Source: Rhizobium sp. 007 | GTDB taxonomy: Bacteria > Pseudomonadota > Alphaproteobacteria > Rhizobiales > Rhizobiaceae | Assembly: GCF_015353075.1 (NCBI RefSeq) | Contig: NZ_CP064188.1 | Location: 1,860,001-1,924,000, forward strand | DNA length: 64,000 bases | Direction: 5' to 3' | Shown here: piece by piece, positions 44,302 through 53,432 of the stretch | Layout: every line of letters begins with the position of its first letter | How positions within the stretch are numbered: position 1 is the first letter of the stretch | Position numbers and translations under genes: made by a program | Notes under the pieces: generated by a model | What the model was told of the DNA's origin: nothing | The model's input: only the letters and a program-made list of their open reading frames with translations | The model's database searches: none

Positions 44302-45231
44302 ATGCAAAAAAATGCCTTAGTCATTGGCGGAACCCGTTTTTTCGGCCGGCTGTTGGTAAGGCGGCTTCTCGAAGCTGGCCTCAACGTAACCGTGGCGACC
44401 CGGGGGATCACCTCGGACGACTTCGGGTCTACCGTTAGCCGCGTCACGGTGGACCGGCGCGACGAAGATGCCATGGACCGTGCTTTCGCTGGAAGAGGAG
44501 ACTATGACGTCATCTTCGACCAGATGTGCTACAGTCCGCTCGACGCTCGGATATCGGAATCTGTCTTCGCCGGGAGAGTGGGCCGTTACATCATGGCGTC
44601 GACCATCGAGGTCTATGCGCAATTGCTCTGGGCCAAAAAAGCGCCGTTCGACGAAGATCTCATCGATCTAAGCAACGAGCGCACAAATCCCGATTTTCCC
44701 TGGCGCGACGAGACATACTCCGAAAGCCTCTACGGGGAGGCCAAACGCGCTGCTGAGGTTTGGTTTCATCAGTCTGGCATATTGCCGGTGGTCAGCGTTC
44801 GGATCGGGCATATTCTGTCTGGGCCGGACGATTTCACCGGCCGGCTTCGAAGCTATGTTGATCGGGTATCCAGCGGCCGGCCGCTCTTCTATTCGATCAA
44901 CAAGGGCAAGAGTTCGTTTTTCAATCCCGCCGGAATTGCCGACTTTCTTTACTGGGCTGGGCAGCAGACCTTTACTGGTGCGATCAATGCATGCGCGAAC
45001 GGCACGTTGACGGCTCTGGAGATACATCAAGCCGTCGCATCAGTCATGGGAAGAGAGGCTCAATCGGAGTCCATGACCGGGATTAGCCGCGCCGCAGTAC
45101 TCAGTCCATATGACTTCCCGGCCGATTACGCGATGTCGAGCGCGAGGGCTATTTCTCTCGGCTACAAAGCGCCAGATGTTTCCCAGTGGTTGCCCGGTGT
45201 TATTGCCGCACAGCTCGAGCACGGACGGTAG
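44302..45231 (+). CDS. NAD-dependent epimerase/dehydratase family protein
   Basis: A 309-residue Rossmann-fold protein of the extended SDR type. The nucleotide motif is VIGGTRFFGRLLVRRLLEAG; the catalytic YxxxK appears as YGEAKRAAE near residue 148. GTRFFG in place of the usual GxxGxxG last glycine spacing is typical of the atypical RNA-binding/epimerase subgroup. The ATG at 44302 follows AGGAG. It is divergent from a LysR gene and 7 bases ahead of a LysE-type exporter, suggesting modification and export of a small metabolite. Confidence 0.8.
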   Translation: MQKNALVIGGTRFFGRLLVRRLLEAGLNVTVATRGITSDDFGSTVSRVTVDRRDEDAMDRAFAGRGDYDVIFDQMCYSPLDARISESVFAGRVGRYIMASTIEVYAQLLWAKKAPFDEDLIDLSNERTNPDFPWRDETYSESLYGEAKRAAEVWFHQSGILPVVSVRIGHILSGPDDFTGRLRSYVDRVSSGRPLFYSINKGKSSFFNPAGIADFLYWAGQQTFTGAINACANGTLTALEIHQAVASVMGREAQSESMTGISRAAVLSPYDFPADYAMSSARAISLGYKAPDVSQWLPGVIAAQLEHGR

Positions 45232-45238
45232 GCCCAGC

Positions 45239-45868
45239 ATGTTCGCAATGGAAACGATCGCTTCGTTCGTGCTTGCCTCTAGCCTCGTAATCCTCGTGCC
45301 AGGCCCAGCAACCTTCTATGTGATGGGACAGGCCGGACGGGGCATTGCCGCCGCCGCCGGAGGCATTGCGGGAATTGTCGTTGGCGACATAGTCCTTATT
45401 ACATGTGCAGGCCTAGGTTTTGCGGCCCTCGTCGCCCAATGGCCTTTTCTAATTGATGCAATCAAGGTCCTTGGATCAGCTTATGTAGCCTACATCGGAA
45501 TAGGGCTGATCAGGCAGGCGTTGAGTTCCCAGGGCAGCATGGACAAACGCGGTCAAGTTGTTCCGCCTCGGCACCAATTTGCCAAGGGAATTGCGCTGAC
45601 GCTTTCCAATCCCAAACCGATTATATTTTTCGCAGGCTTCTTTCCCGCATTTCTACCGCTCGGCCACCAGCCAACCTTACTGGGATTCTATGCGTTGGGC
45701 GCGATTTTTCAGATAGTTAATTTATGCTACTTTGCTGCGTTGACGCTCTTGGTCCGGCTCTTCAGCCGGAGCCTCTCAAGGGCCGTTTTCCAGGGAGCGA
45801 CCCTCAATCTGCTGAGCGGCATCGCCTTGCTAATTTGCAGTGGCATCCTCCTCGCTACCCTTCTGTGA
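45239..45868 (+). CDS. LysE/RhtB family amino-acid exporter
   Basis: A 209-residue exporter with six hydrophobic segments. The family N-terminus is SSLVILVPGPATFYVMGQAG; the central loop and IALTLSNPKPIIFFAGFFPA are diagnostic of LysE/RhtB. These proteins export amino acids such as homoserine, threonine or lysine. The ATG at 45239 lies 7 bases after the epimerase stop, so the two genes form an operon. Confidence 0.88.
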   Translation: MFAMETIASFVLASSLVILVPGPATFYVMGQAGRGIAAAAGGIAGIVVGDIVLITCAGLGFAALVAQWPFLIDAIKVLGSAYVAYIGIGLIRQALSSQGSMDKRGQVVPPRHQFAKGIALTLSNPKPIIFFAGFFPAFLPLGHQPTLLGFYALGAIFQIVNLCYFAALTLLVRLFSRSLSRAVFQGATLNLLSGIALLICSGILLATLL

Positions 45869-46091
45869 GCTGAAGCAAGTTGGACGAAGTGAGAGATCCG
45901 ATGCGCCGAATGCGATCACAGCCTAGTGGAACACCGCGAGACTTGCGTAATTGCATTTCAGCGAGGCTGTATGTGCAGATGAACGCTTCGAACCTGTCGC
46001 CTGGGAGGGTGGGGCGCTTCGACGCTATCTCGACGTCTCCGGCCCGAGGCGCGACATAAAGTTCGGCCGCGCATATCGCGGCCGATCATCG

Positions 46092-47165
46092 TTAGTATCC
46101 CGTCATTTCCAAATAGCCATGCCCCCCAGCACTTCCGTTGAATGAAATTGGACCTTCCCAATAGGGCGTGGTAGTCGCCATCCATGCATGGTCGTTCAAA
46201 GGGCTAGTCGTGACGTCGAAGCCGCGCTCGGGGATCCGGACGCGCCATGCAACCGGGACATCCCGGTCGCCGACGCGTGCTGTTCGCAAAGGGGTTATCT
46301 GCAGAGATCCAGGCGGCAGAGGGGTAGGCTTGCCATCCGACGAAATCCAGTTCGCCGACGTGTAGCCGCCGCGGCCGTCGCGGAGCCGAAACGCCATGAC
46401 CTTTTCGCCGGAATCCAGGTGGAGCGAAAACCACTCCCATCCGGTCTGATCCTTAGCGAGGGGCTGCGAAGACCATTCCCGATCAAGCCATGCCTTGCCG
46501 CTGACCCGGACGGTCTTGCCGGCAATGTCGAGAGAACCCGACACCTCATAGAATGGCTGCGAGTAGTAGTAGCTCGCCTGCCTTTCGGCCGACTTCACCG
46601 AATAGCCTTGGTCTCCCTGCAGCACGAGAGGACCGCTGGCCCAGAGTTCGAGCGTGTAGGCGAAATCTTTTCCGGTTGCGTGCAGGCTAACCTTGTCTAG
46701 CTGGTCGGCGCCCGGTTTGGGCAGGCCTTTCATTTCCCAATCATCGATCCAGGCAGAAAAGGGTACGGCCACGACACCTGCTTGGCCGACCCCTCCGCGG
46801 GCGAGTTTTTCAGCCAAGAGATGCCGATCTTTCGCGGTGATCGCGGCATGGCCCATCCAGACTTGAGGATCGGACCAGCCGCCCTCGGTCTTCGGCGCCA
46901 GGGCGGCGCGGAAAAGCGTCCATTGTACGCCGTACTGCGTCCCGTCCTCACTCTCAAGGTTTGCAGTAATGTACCACCATTCGATGCGGAATTCAGGATG
47001 GGGGCCGTGATCTGCCGGAAAGCGGAGTTGTATGCCGGGGCGTGGAACAGCGAAGCCCTCGGCGGTCGAGCCCAGTCCGGCAAACCCTTGCGAAATAGCG
47101 GCGGCAGGAACGGAGATTGCCGTGGCTACGAAAACAAAGGCGGCCAGAAGACCTCTAGCGTTCAT
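46092..47165 (-). CDS. AttH/CrtC-like lipocalin-domain protein
   Basis: A 357-residue exported protein with a signal peptide (FVFVATAISVPAAAISQG) and the double lipocalin-like fold of AttH/CrtC-type proteins: EFRIEWWYITANLES, ASYYYSQPFYEVSG, GKAWLDREWSSQ and GWEWFSLHLDSG. Carotenoid hydratase CrtC shares the fold, but this context (downstream of an FtsX-like permease and LolD-type ATPase) points to the AttH-type partner of an export ABC system. It overlaps the permease end by 11 bases. The substrate is unknown. Confidence 0.82.
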   Translation of the reverse strand: MNARGLLAAFVFVATAISVPAAAISQGFAGLGSTAEGFAVPRPGIQLRFPADHGPHPEFRIEWWYITANLESEDGTQYGVQWTLFRAALAPKTEGGWSDPQVWMGHAAITAKDRHLLAEKLARGGVGQAGVVAVPFSAWIDDWEMKGLPKPGADQLDKVSLHATGKDFAYTLELWASGPLVLQGDQGYSVKSAERQASYYYSQPFYEVSGSLDIAGKTVRVSGKAWLDREWSSQPLAKDQTGWEWFSLHLDSGEKVMAFRLRDGRGGYTSANWISSDGKPTPLPPGSLQITPLRTARVGDRDVPVAWRVRIPERGFDVTTSPLNDHAWMATTTPYWEGPISFNGSAGGHGYLEMTGY

Positions 47166-49566
47166 TGGCAAATACCCTCAGCAAATCCGATGGCGCGACC
47201 GTCGCCAGCCGTCGGAGTGGAATAAAGACAGACAGGATCGCCGCAGCCAGCGCCACCAACCCTAGGACGAGCCAGTCCATCGGAAAAATCCGCAACGGCA
47301 GCCGCCAGCCGAAAGCCTCGACATTGACAATCGACAGCAGCACCCAGGCAAGCGCAAGGCCGACGGGGACCGCGGCAACGAAGGTCGCGAGCCACAACGC
47401 CAGAGTGCGCAGCACTTCGAGCAAGGCAAGATCGCGCCGCCTGATCCCCATCGCCCAGACAGGTGCAAGCTGCGGCAGCCGAATGCCCGACAAGGTCAGC
47501 AGGCTGGAGAACATCGCAAAACCTGCAACGCCGAGGGTGAAGAGATTGAGCATGCCAGTCACGGCAAACGTCTGGTCGAAGACCGCCTGAGATTGCCGCT
47601 TTAGGGAAGCCTGGTCGATGATGTTTTCAGAAGGCAGACCGAATTCGGTCGTCAGGCGTTCCTTCAGCGCCGGGGCGTCGACCGGCGGAACACGCACGCC
47701 ATACCTCAGCTTTGGAACGTCAGTGTAATGTGCCGCCAGGGCTTCGACGCCGACGATGACCTGTCCTTTTGGATTGCCGTAGTCGGAATAGACCCCGACG
47801 ACCGGGAGTTTCCATTCGCCGGGTAAGACCAGACTATCGCCAATTGCGAGCCCCTTGCGACGCCAGAGCTGCTCGTTGATGAGCGCCCCTTGCCCTGCGG
47901 CGACCTGGTCCCAGACATTGATCGTGCCCGACAGGAGCGGCCAGTTGTTGCGATAGGTCGGATCGCCTGCTGCCGCGCCGAAGATCTGCAGCCTGTCTCC
48001 AAGCACCTCACCCTCGACGCTCCAGATGGGAAGAACCGACGTCGAATGGTCCAGCAGCCATGTCCGCAAGCGCATCGCTTCGTTCTCCTCTCGCGCCGTG
48101 ACGTAAAGCTCGGCCGCCAGCCGTTGGTCGAGCCAGCCGATGAAAGTCAGGCGGAAGCTGGAGACCATCGTGCCGACACCGACATTGGCGGCGAGCGCCA
48201 AAAGCAGCGCCATCAGGGCCAGGCTAAGCCCAGGCAGCTGTTGCCGCGTATCGGCCCAGAACCACGTGACGAGCACGCGTGACGAGTTTCTCTGCATGAT
48301 AGCAAGAAACGCCGACAGCATGCCCGGCAGCATCAGGGACGCTCCGAGCAAGAGGCAAGCCAGGACCGCGAAGCCCGCGATCAGCCCGTGTCCGACACTC
48401 GCCAAAGTGGCCGATGTGATCAGCAGAGCCAACCCGCCCAAAAGCTGCAATCGGATACCGATTGCCGTCGCACGGGCCCAGGCACGAGGCTGCGCTGCAG
48501 CCAGCAACGGCATGCGCCGGACCCGCCAGAGGCTTTGGGCCGACGACACGATCGTTCCGCCGATCGCTATTCCCAGCCCTGTTGCCCACCATTCCGGCCG
48601 GATGGTCAGCGCACCCGGGACGCTCGCCCCATACAGCCCCTTAAGGGTTGCCGCTACACCGGGGAGCAACAGGGAGGCCACGAAATATCCGATCACGACG
48701 CCGATAAGCCCGGAAAGGAAGGCCAGCGTCAGAAGCTCCGTCATCAGCAGGAGGTTTAGCGACGACATGGAAAGCCCGAGAGAGCGCAAGGTCCGAAAGG
48801 TCGCTCTGCGCTGCTCGAACGCCAGGCCGATCGTCGCGTAGACGATGAACAGACCGACGGCAAACGCGAGGAAACCGAATGCCGTGAGGTTGAGGTGGAA
48901 GCTGTCGGTGAGCTGGGCGACATCCGGCCGGTCGCCCGGTGGCTTGACTGCGACCTCGGGTGCGAGAGTGTCAAGCGAAGGCAGATTCGGTCGCTGTTCC
49001 GGCGCAACGACGAGACGACTCAACTCACCGTGTCTTTCGAGAACCTGCTCGGCGACGGCGATATCGGTGAACGCGGCTCCGTCCGGCAGGTCCGGCGACA
49101 CCTCGACCTGCATCTGCGTTTGCCCCTCGAGCTTCAGGGCGGTCGCCTTGGAAACCACGAGGGTACCCGGATCCACCATGGAGGCAGCCAGGTCATTCCA
49201 TTCCCCGGTTTTAAAGCCCCGCGCCTGCGCTGGCATCGTCAACGGATCACTGCCGATAAGCCGCACACGGACATTTCCGAAGCGATGGTCGCCTTCGATA
49301 ATGGGCGAGACATTCCAGCCTGCCCTTCTCAATTTGGAATACGTGCTTAGGGGAACGGAATGGCCGTTACTCGGTACGAGTTGCGTCAGTTCATTCTGGT
49401 CGAGCACGGAGGCTGCCCGGGCATAACTCGCCCGTGCCTCTGCGTTGATCGCCTGGACACCCGACCAAAGCGCGGTTGCCAATGAAAGACCGAGGATAAG
49501 CGTAACAAGCTGAAGAGGCCGACGCCGCCAATGCGAAACGAGAGCCGTTGCGGCGGTCCAGAGCAT
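47155..49566 (-). CDS. FtsX-like ABC permease
   Basis: An 803-residue MacB/LolE-type permease. One N-terminal membrane helix (LQLVTLILGLSLATALW) precedes a periplasmic domain; a first FtsX block of helices sits near residues 240-360, a central set near 370-480, and a second FtsX domain is C-terminal (LNLFTLGVAGFAMFSSLLTL and after). Its start overlaps the ATPase stop (TGATG). With the ATPase and the AttH-like protein it forms a complete three-gene system for moving a lipid or envelope molecule rather than importing a nutrient. Confidence 0.87.
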   Translation of the reverse strand: MLWTAATALVSHWRRRPLQLVTLILGLSLATALWSGVQAINAEARASYARAASVLDQNELTQLVPSNGHSVPLSTYSKLRRAGWNVSPIIEGDHRFGNVRVRLIGSDPLTMPAQARGFKTGEWNDLAASMVDPGTLVVSKATALKLEGQTQMQVEVSPDLPDGAAFTDIAVAEQVLERHGELSRLVVAPEQRPNLPSLDTLAPEVAVKPPGDRPDVAQLTDSFHLNLTAFGFLAFAVGLFIVYATIGLAFEQRRATFRTLRSLGLSMSSLNLLLMTELLTLAFLSGLIGVVIGYFVASLLLPGVAATLKGLYGASVPGALTIRPEWWATGLGIAIGGTIVSSAQSLWRVRRMPLLAAAQPRAWARATAIGIRLQLLGGLALLITSATLASVGHGLIAGFAVLACLLLGASLMLPGMLSAFLAIMQRNSSRVLVTWFWADTRQQLPGLSLALMALLLALAANVGVGTMVSSFRLTFIGWLDQRLAAELYVTAREENEAMRLRTWLLDHSTSVLPIWSVEGEVLGDRLQIFGAAAGDPTYRNNWPLLSGTINVWDQVAAGQGALINEQLWRRKGLAIGDSLVLPGEWKLPVVGVYSDYGNPKGQVIVGVEALAAHYTDVPKLRYGVRVPPVDAPALKERLTTEFGLPSENIIDQASLKRQSQAVFDQTFAVTGMLNLFTLGVAGFAMFSSLLTLSGIRLPQLAPVWAMGIRRRDLALLEVLRTLALWLATFVAAVPVGLALAWVLLSIVNVEAFGWRLPLRIFPMDWLVLGLVALAAAILSVFIPLRRLATVAPSDLLRVFANER

Positions 49567-50222
49567 CAGGCGATCCTTCCGCCACTGAGATGAACGCTGC
49601 GGTCGAGCACCTGTGCCAGCCTCGAAGAATGCGTCACCATCAACAGCGCAGCACCTGCACTCTTCGTCAGCGACAGCATGATGCCGAGCACCGCGTCCCC
49701 GGTCGCTTCGTCGAGATTGCCGGTCGGTTCGTCGGCGAGAACCAGGGGCGGCCGCGCGGCAAGCGTTCTGCCGATCGCCACCCTCTGCTGCTGGCCGCTG
49801 GAAAGCTGCTCGGGGTATCGGGCGAGAAGTGCCTCGATGCCAAGATTTTCTACGAGCTGCCGCTCCCAGGTAGGATTGTGCCGGCCAGCAAGCTTTGCAT
49901 GAAAGGAAATGTTGGCCGCGACATCGAGCGACGGAATCAGGTTGAACTGCTGAAACACCAACCCGACCGCCGAACGTCGATACTGGGCCCTTTCCCGATC
50001 ATCCAGAGCGGCAATATCTCGGCCCGCTGAAAGGATCTGTCCGACATCGGGATAGTCAAGCCCGCCGACAAGGTGAAGCAGGGTGCTCTTTCCGCTTCCG
50101 GACTCCCCGGTCAACGCGACGCTTTCGCCAGCATTGAGATCGAAATCGATGCCTTTCAGGATCTCAAGAGGTCCTTCTGCGGTCACATAGGATTTTCTGA
50201 CATTGCGGAGTGAGAGCAGCAT
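49566..50222 (-). CDS. LolD/MacB-type ABC ATPase
   Basis: A 218-residue ATPase of the lipoprotein/macrolide-export family. Walker A is GESGSGKST, the Q-loop is GLVFQQFNLIPSLD, the signature is LSSGQQQRVAIGRTL and Walker B is LVLADEPTGNLD. It is the first gene of the operon with the FtsX-like permease and AttH-like protein. Confidence 0.9.
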   Translation of the reverse strand: MLLSLRNVRKSYVTAEGPLEILKGIDFDLNAGESVALTGESGSGKSTLLHLVGGLDYPDVGQILSAGRDIAALDDRERAQYRRSAVGLVFQQFNLIPSLDVAANISFHAKLAGRHNPTWERQLVENLGIEALLARYPEQLSSGQQQRVAIGRTLAARPPLVLADEPTGNLDEATGDAVLGIMLSLTKSAGAALLMVTHSSRLAQVLDRSVHLSGGRIA

Positions 50223-50572
50223 CTGAGTTCGGGATCGATGAAGATGTCAGAGTATTTAGGCATAACCGTCGGCTTTGTAACCGTTCTTGCATGGCGATTT
50301 TGGGAAGGCAGCATCAATACTCCGCGCCGGCGCATACATCCCCATTTCCGCACACCGCGAAAGAGGTTGACGATCGACATGCGAAGTGAAGTGTCTACCA
50401 TTAAGACCGGCCCATCGGCGACGATCAGCTTCGGTTCGGAATGAGGGCTCGCGCGACGGAGACAGCGTCGTAGCGGCCGACAGCGTGCGCGGAAGCGCTC
50501 GCAAGATCGCGAGCTTATGCTACCACGGCCCATCGCGAGCGGCACGCGCCAGCCGCTTCAGGTCGTCCGGGT
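50223..50572. other. Gap between the LolD-type ATPase and the ExoD-like gene
   Basis: 350 bases with overlapping short frames on both strands, none with a convincing ribosome-binding site or family match. Minus-strand residues just left of 50572 (VNPDDLKRLARAARDGPW) look protein-like and may be the original end of the ExoD-like gene in another frame. Confidence 0.4.
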
Positions 50573-50917
50573 TCACCGATCACCTCTTCGGACCATAAGA
50601 TCAAGCGTCGCGAACGAAACCTGACGGTTTCTGACGATGGCAGGCAACCACACCGTCCGACGGACCGCGCTAATCTGGAGCGAGACCAGAGCAAGCGTCG
50701 TGCCGAACACCATGCCGAACGGGCCAGGTATCGGCGTCAGGGCCGGGATTGCCAGAAACAGGACCGTGAAAGCGATGCCGGCCGGCCCCATGGATTCCAA
50801 AACCTCGCCGATGGAGAGGCCGCCTTTCGCCCTGGCGAGTTCCAGCATCTTCCTCAGTTGCGCGGAGGCCACTCCGCGCGACTGTTTGTGCCCGTCTTGT
50901 TCGAACATCTTACTCAA
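50573..50917 (-). CDS. Shortened ExoD-family membrane protein
   Basis: A 114-residue protein matching the N-terminal half of ExoD-family proteins (exopolysaccharide-synthesis related): LSIGEVLESMGPAGIAFTVL, then IPALTPIPGPFGMVFGTTL and VRRTVWLPAIVRNRQVSF. Family members are about 200 residues, so the C-terminal membrane half is missing. The next frame carries more protein-like sequence, suggesting a frameshifted or truncated gene. Confidence 0.6.
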   Translation of the reverse strand: MSKMFEQDGHKQSRGVASAQLRKMLELARAKGGLSIGEVLESMGPAGIAFTVLFLAIPALTPIPGPFGMVFGTTLALVSLQISAVRRTVWLPAIVRNRQVSFATLDLMVRRGDR

Positions 50918-50941
50918 GCCATTTCAAACCCGAACCGCGCA

Positions 50942-51244
50942 TTACGCATCCTCGCCGGCACCCCCCAAAACGCGAAGGAGGGCTGCGCATTGCGGGTCTT
51001 GGTTATCGAGAAGCTCCGCCGGCGATGTACGGCCGATCGCAATGTTGACGACAGTAGCCGCCGCCCAGCCGTAGTCGCCGGCGGCACGATCGATCAGCTG
51101 CGGGCCTTGAGACGCGAGGCAGGATTGGGACTGACGAACGATCTCCACGGGAAGCTTCGCGCGCTCGGCTTGTTCCACTATCTGAGCCTGCAGCGGATCG
51201 ACCACGAGAACGGCAAAAATCCAGCCGATGAAATCCGAGAACAT
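50942..51244 (-). CDS. Small exported or membrane-anchored hypothetical protein
   Basis: A 100-residue protein with an N-terminal hydrophobic segment (FIGWIFAVLVVDPL) and a mixed soluble remainder (AERAKLPVEIVRQSQ, NIAIGRTSPAELLDNQ). GGAAGG precedes the ATG at 51244. No family is recognised. It lies 24 bases before the ExoD-like gene on the same strand and may be co-transcribed. Confidence 0.55.
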   Translation of the reverse strand: MFSDFIGWIFAVLVVDPLQAQIVEQAERAKLPVEIVRQSQSCLASQGPQLIDRAAGDYGWAAATVVNIAIGRTSPAELLDNQDPQCAALLRVLGGAGEDA

Positions 51245-51296
51245 ATCTATTTCCTTCCGGTTCGGTAGCTAACGGTGTTCCTATGAGCAGCGCCGA

Positions 51297-51602
51297 TCAT
51301 GCAAGCTGCTGCTGATCCCGCGTCTTGAGGAGGCTCCAGACCACCCCGGCGACGATGATGGCGAAGGTGATGCCGAGCGACACCGCGGCCGGGAACGTTT
51401 CAAGAGCGAGAAGATCGGCGACGAAGATCTTCGAGCCGATGAAGATCAGGACGACGGCAAGCGCAGGCTTCAGATAACGGAAGCGATGGATCATCGCCGC
51501 GAGGGCGAAATAGAGGGTTCGGAGTCCGAGGATCGCGAATACATTCGCGGCGTTCCCAGCCACTCGACAAGCAAAAACGAGAGATCCAAAGATAACCCCC
51601 AA
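51297..51602 (-). pseudogene. Truncated TerC-family membrane protein gene
   Basis: The 101-residue frame matches the last third of TerC/Alx proteins: ANVFAILGLRTLYFALAAMI, HRFRYLKPALAVVLIFIGSK and TFAIIVAGVVWSLLKTR. TerC proteins are about 300 residues with seven or more helices, so the N-terminal two thirds, including the conserved acidic residues for metal transport, are missing. Upstream sequence switches to unrelated DNA containing a dinB remnant on the other strand. Confidence 0.75.
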
Positions 51603-51699
51603 TCGGCACTGGTTGTCGGAAAACGGTCCGACATCGCAAGAGTGCCGAGGCTCTCGCCAGAGGGGCCCGGACCAACGGGTTAGCCCGCAGATGGGGATT

Positions 51700-52065
51700 C
51701 ACTTTTCTGCCGTCAAGGGCAGCCTGAACTCGCCTCCTCCATCGGAATGCGACGGCGAGCCGATCCGAAAATCTCTGAGCGCCGAGGATACCTTCGTCCA
51801 GGATATTGACGAATTCGACGTTGCAACGGCGGAGCTGAAGCCGCTTACCGAAGGTCTGAGGCACCTGCGAGGCGCAGAGATCAGCGGCAAGACGGTGACC
51901 GTGAAAATCAAGTATTCGGATTTTACCGGGCGACACGCAGTCGAACAGGCGCGGGTGGCCTTCGCAAACATGACAGATATTTTTGACGCAGCGTCACGAC
52001 CGCTGACAACTTCGTCTATCCGTTCAAGTGATCCTTGCGTTTGTTGGTTGCAACCTCCTAAGTAA
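51700..52065 (+). pseudogene. Remnant of DNA polymerase IV gene, C-terminal domain
   Basis: The plus-strand frame reads PIRKSLSAEDTFVQDIDEFD, then LKPLTEGLRHLRGAEISGKT and VTVKIKYSDFTGRHAVEQAR. This is the little-finger domain pattern of DinB-type polymerases (SxGxExTF ... GRTVTVKIKYxDF). The catalytic palm and fingers are absent, and the end (SSDPCVCWLQPPK) seems shifted. It abuts the truncated TerC fragment, so a deletion probably joined two broken genes. Confidence 0.7.
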
Positions 52066-52200
52066 CGATAAAACGAAACAGATACAGAACAGCCGAAACT
52101 CGACCACGGCCTGTTAGCAGGAACGGAGTTTTCTGTTGTGGCCAATTCAAAATCTGATTTACTGACACTTCGCTGTTTGGCTTTGAGGGGGATATGGCCG

Positions 52201-52875
52201 ATGGTGTGGACCCGCAGGGATGTGTTACTTGGTGGTTTGGCTTTACTTGGCACCGGCGCGGTGCAAAAACCGGCATTCGCCCAGGCGTCTTCCTATTTTG
52301 CCGGAACCGCCGTCGACAATGGCGTGACGTTCCGAAAGACCAACTTCGCCAAGATCGATAAGCGGTGGCACCGCCAGGTTGTCAAATATTTCAGCAGCGA
52401 GCCGATCGGCACCGTTGTTGTCGATACAAGGCACCATTTTCTCTATGTGATCATGGAGAACAAGACAGCCATCCGCTACGGCGTCGGCGTCGGCCGCGAG
52501 GGCTTCAAATGGTTTGGCCGCGCCACGATTGATCGTAAGTCGCTTTGGCCGCGCTGGACACCGCCGCCGGAGATGCGCAAGCGCCATCCCGAACTGCCCG
52601 AATTCGTGGCGGGAGGATCACCGAAGAATCCACTTGGCCCCCGCGCCATGTACCTGCTTCGCGACGGCGTCGACACCGGTTATCGCTTCCACGGGACGCT
52701 GGAGCCGGCGAGCATCGGCAAGGATGCCTCCAGCGGCTGTATTCGCATGTTCAACGAAGACGCCATCGATCTTTACCAGCGTTGCCCCGTCGGCACCGCT
52801 GTGCAGGTTCTGCCGCATATTGCCGACCAGGCTGAAAATGCCGCTCAGGTTGGCGAAATAGCCCCGGTCCAATGA
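52201..52875 (+). CDS. L,D-transpeptidase with Tat-type signal
   Basis: A 224-residue L,D-transpeptidase. A twin-arginine signal (WTRRDVLLGGLALLGTGAV) precedes the YkuD domain: EPIGTVVVDTRHHFLYVIME, then RFHGTLEPASIGKDASSGC with IRMFN, where the cysteine is the nucleophile. GAGGGGG upstream supports the ATG at 52201. It overlaps the following OmpA-domain lipoprotein by four bases (ATGA), suggesting the two act together at the wall and outer membrane. A second such enzyme sits at 541-1539. Confidence 0.9.
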   Translation: MVWTRRDVLLGGLALLGTGAVQKPAFAQASSYFAGTAVDNGVTFRKTNFAKIDKRWHRQVVKYFSSEPIGTVVVDTRHHFLYVIMENKTAIRYGVGVGREGFKWFGRATIDRKSLWPRWTPPPEMRKRHPELPEFVAGGSPKNPLGPRAMYLLRDGVDTGYRFHGTLEPASIGKDASSGCIRMFNEDAIDLYQRCPVGTAVQVLPHIADQAENAAQVGEIAPVQ

Positions 52876-53432
52876 GGAATATCATCCAGATGTCTGCTAC
52901 CATCGGATACACGAGGAGCGTTGTTGCCGCGGCCATGCTCTTGATGCTCGCCGCCTGCACCACCACCGATATCGCCTCCATGGAAGAACCTGCCGCGGCG
53001 CCGATGACCGGTCAGACCAACGATCCCGCGCCAGGTTTCGAGAACATCACGGCTGGCAGCGAAGAGGATTTTATCCTCAATGCCGGTCGACGGATCTACT
53101 TCACGCAGGACTCCGCCACGCTCGATTCCGTCGCCATGGCGACGTTGGATAACCAAGCCACTTGGCTCAACAAGAACCCGAATTGGCTGGTCAAATTGCA
53201 GGGTTTTGCCGACGATTCCGGTTCCGCGTCCAAAATGGTGGCGCTGTCGCAGAAGCGCGCCGATGCGGCAATGGCCTATCTCGCCTCGAAGGGCGTGGAC
53301 GCCAGACGCATGTGGGCCAAGGGTTACGGCAAGGACCGCGAAGTCCGCGATTGCGCGGAGCGCTCGTGCAAGGTGCAGAACCGGCGCGTTGTCTCCAATC
53401 TGCGCACCCAGCGCGATGATGAAGGAGCTTGA
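52872..53432 (+). CDS. Pal-like OmpA-domain lipoprotein
   Basis: A 186-residue predicted outer-membrane lipoprotein. The lipobox is LMLAAC near residue 29; the C-terminal OmpA domain binds peptidoglycan (YFTQDSATLDSVAMATLDNQ, KLQGFADDSGSASKMVALSQ, RADAAMAYLASKGVDARRM, QNRRVV). The conserved Asp and Arg that hold diaminopimelate are present. A cysteine pair sits in the last loop (RDCAERSCK). Translational coupling with the L,D-transpeptidase points to joint work on envelope attachment. Confidence 0.88.
   Translation: MRNIIQMSATIGYTRSVVAAAMLLMLAACTTTDIASMEEPAAAPMTGQTNDPAPGFENITAGSEEDFILNAGRRIYFTQDSATLDSVAMATLDNQATWLNKNPNWLVKLQGFADDSGSASKMVALSQKRADAAMAYLASKGVDARRMWAKGYGKDREVRDCAERSCKVQNRRVVSNLRTQRDDEGA

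Noticed and set aside
50238..50444. A 68-residue plus-strand frame starting MKMSEYLGITVGF.
   Set aside because: Weak ribosome-binding site and no family resemblance. The hydrophobic start alone is not enough.
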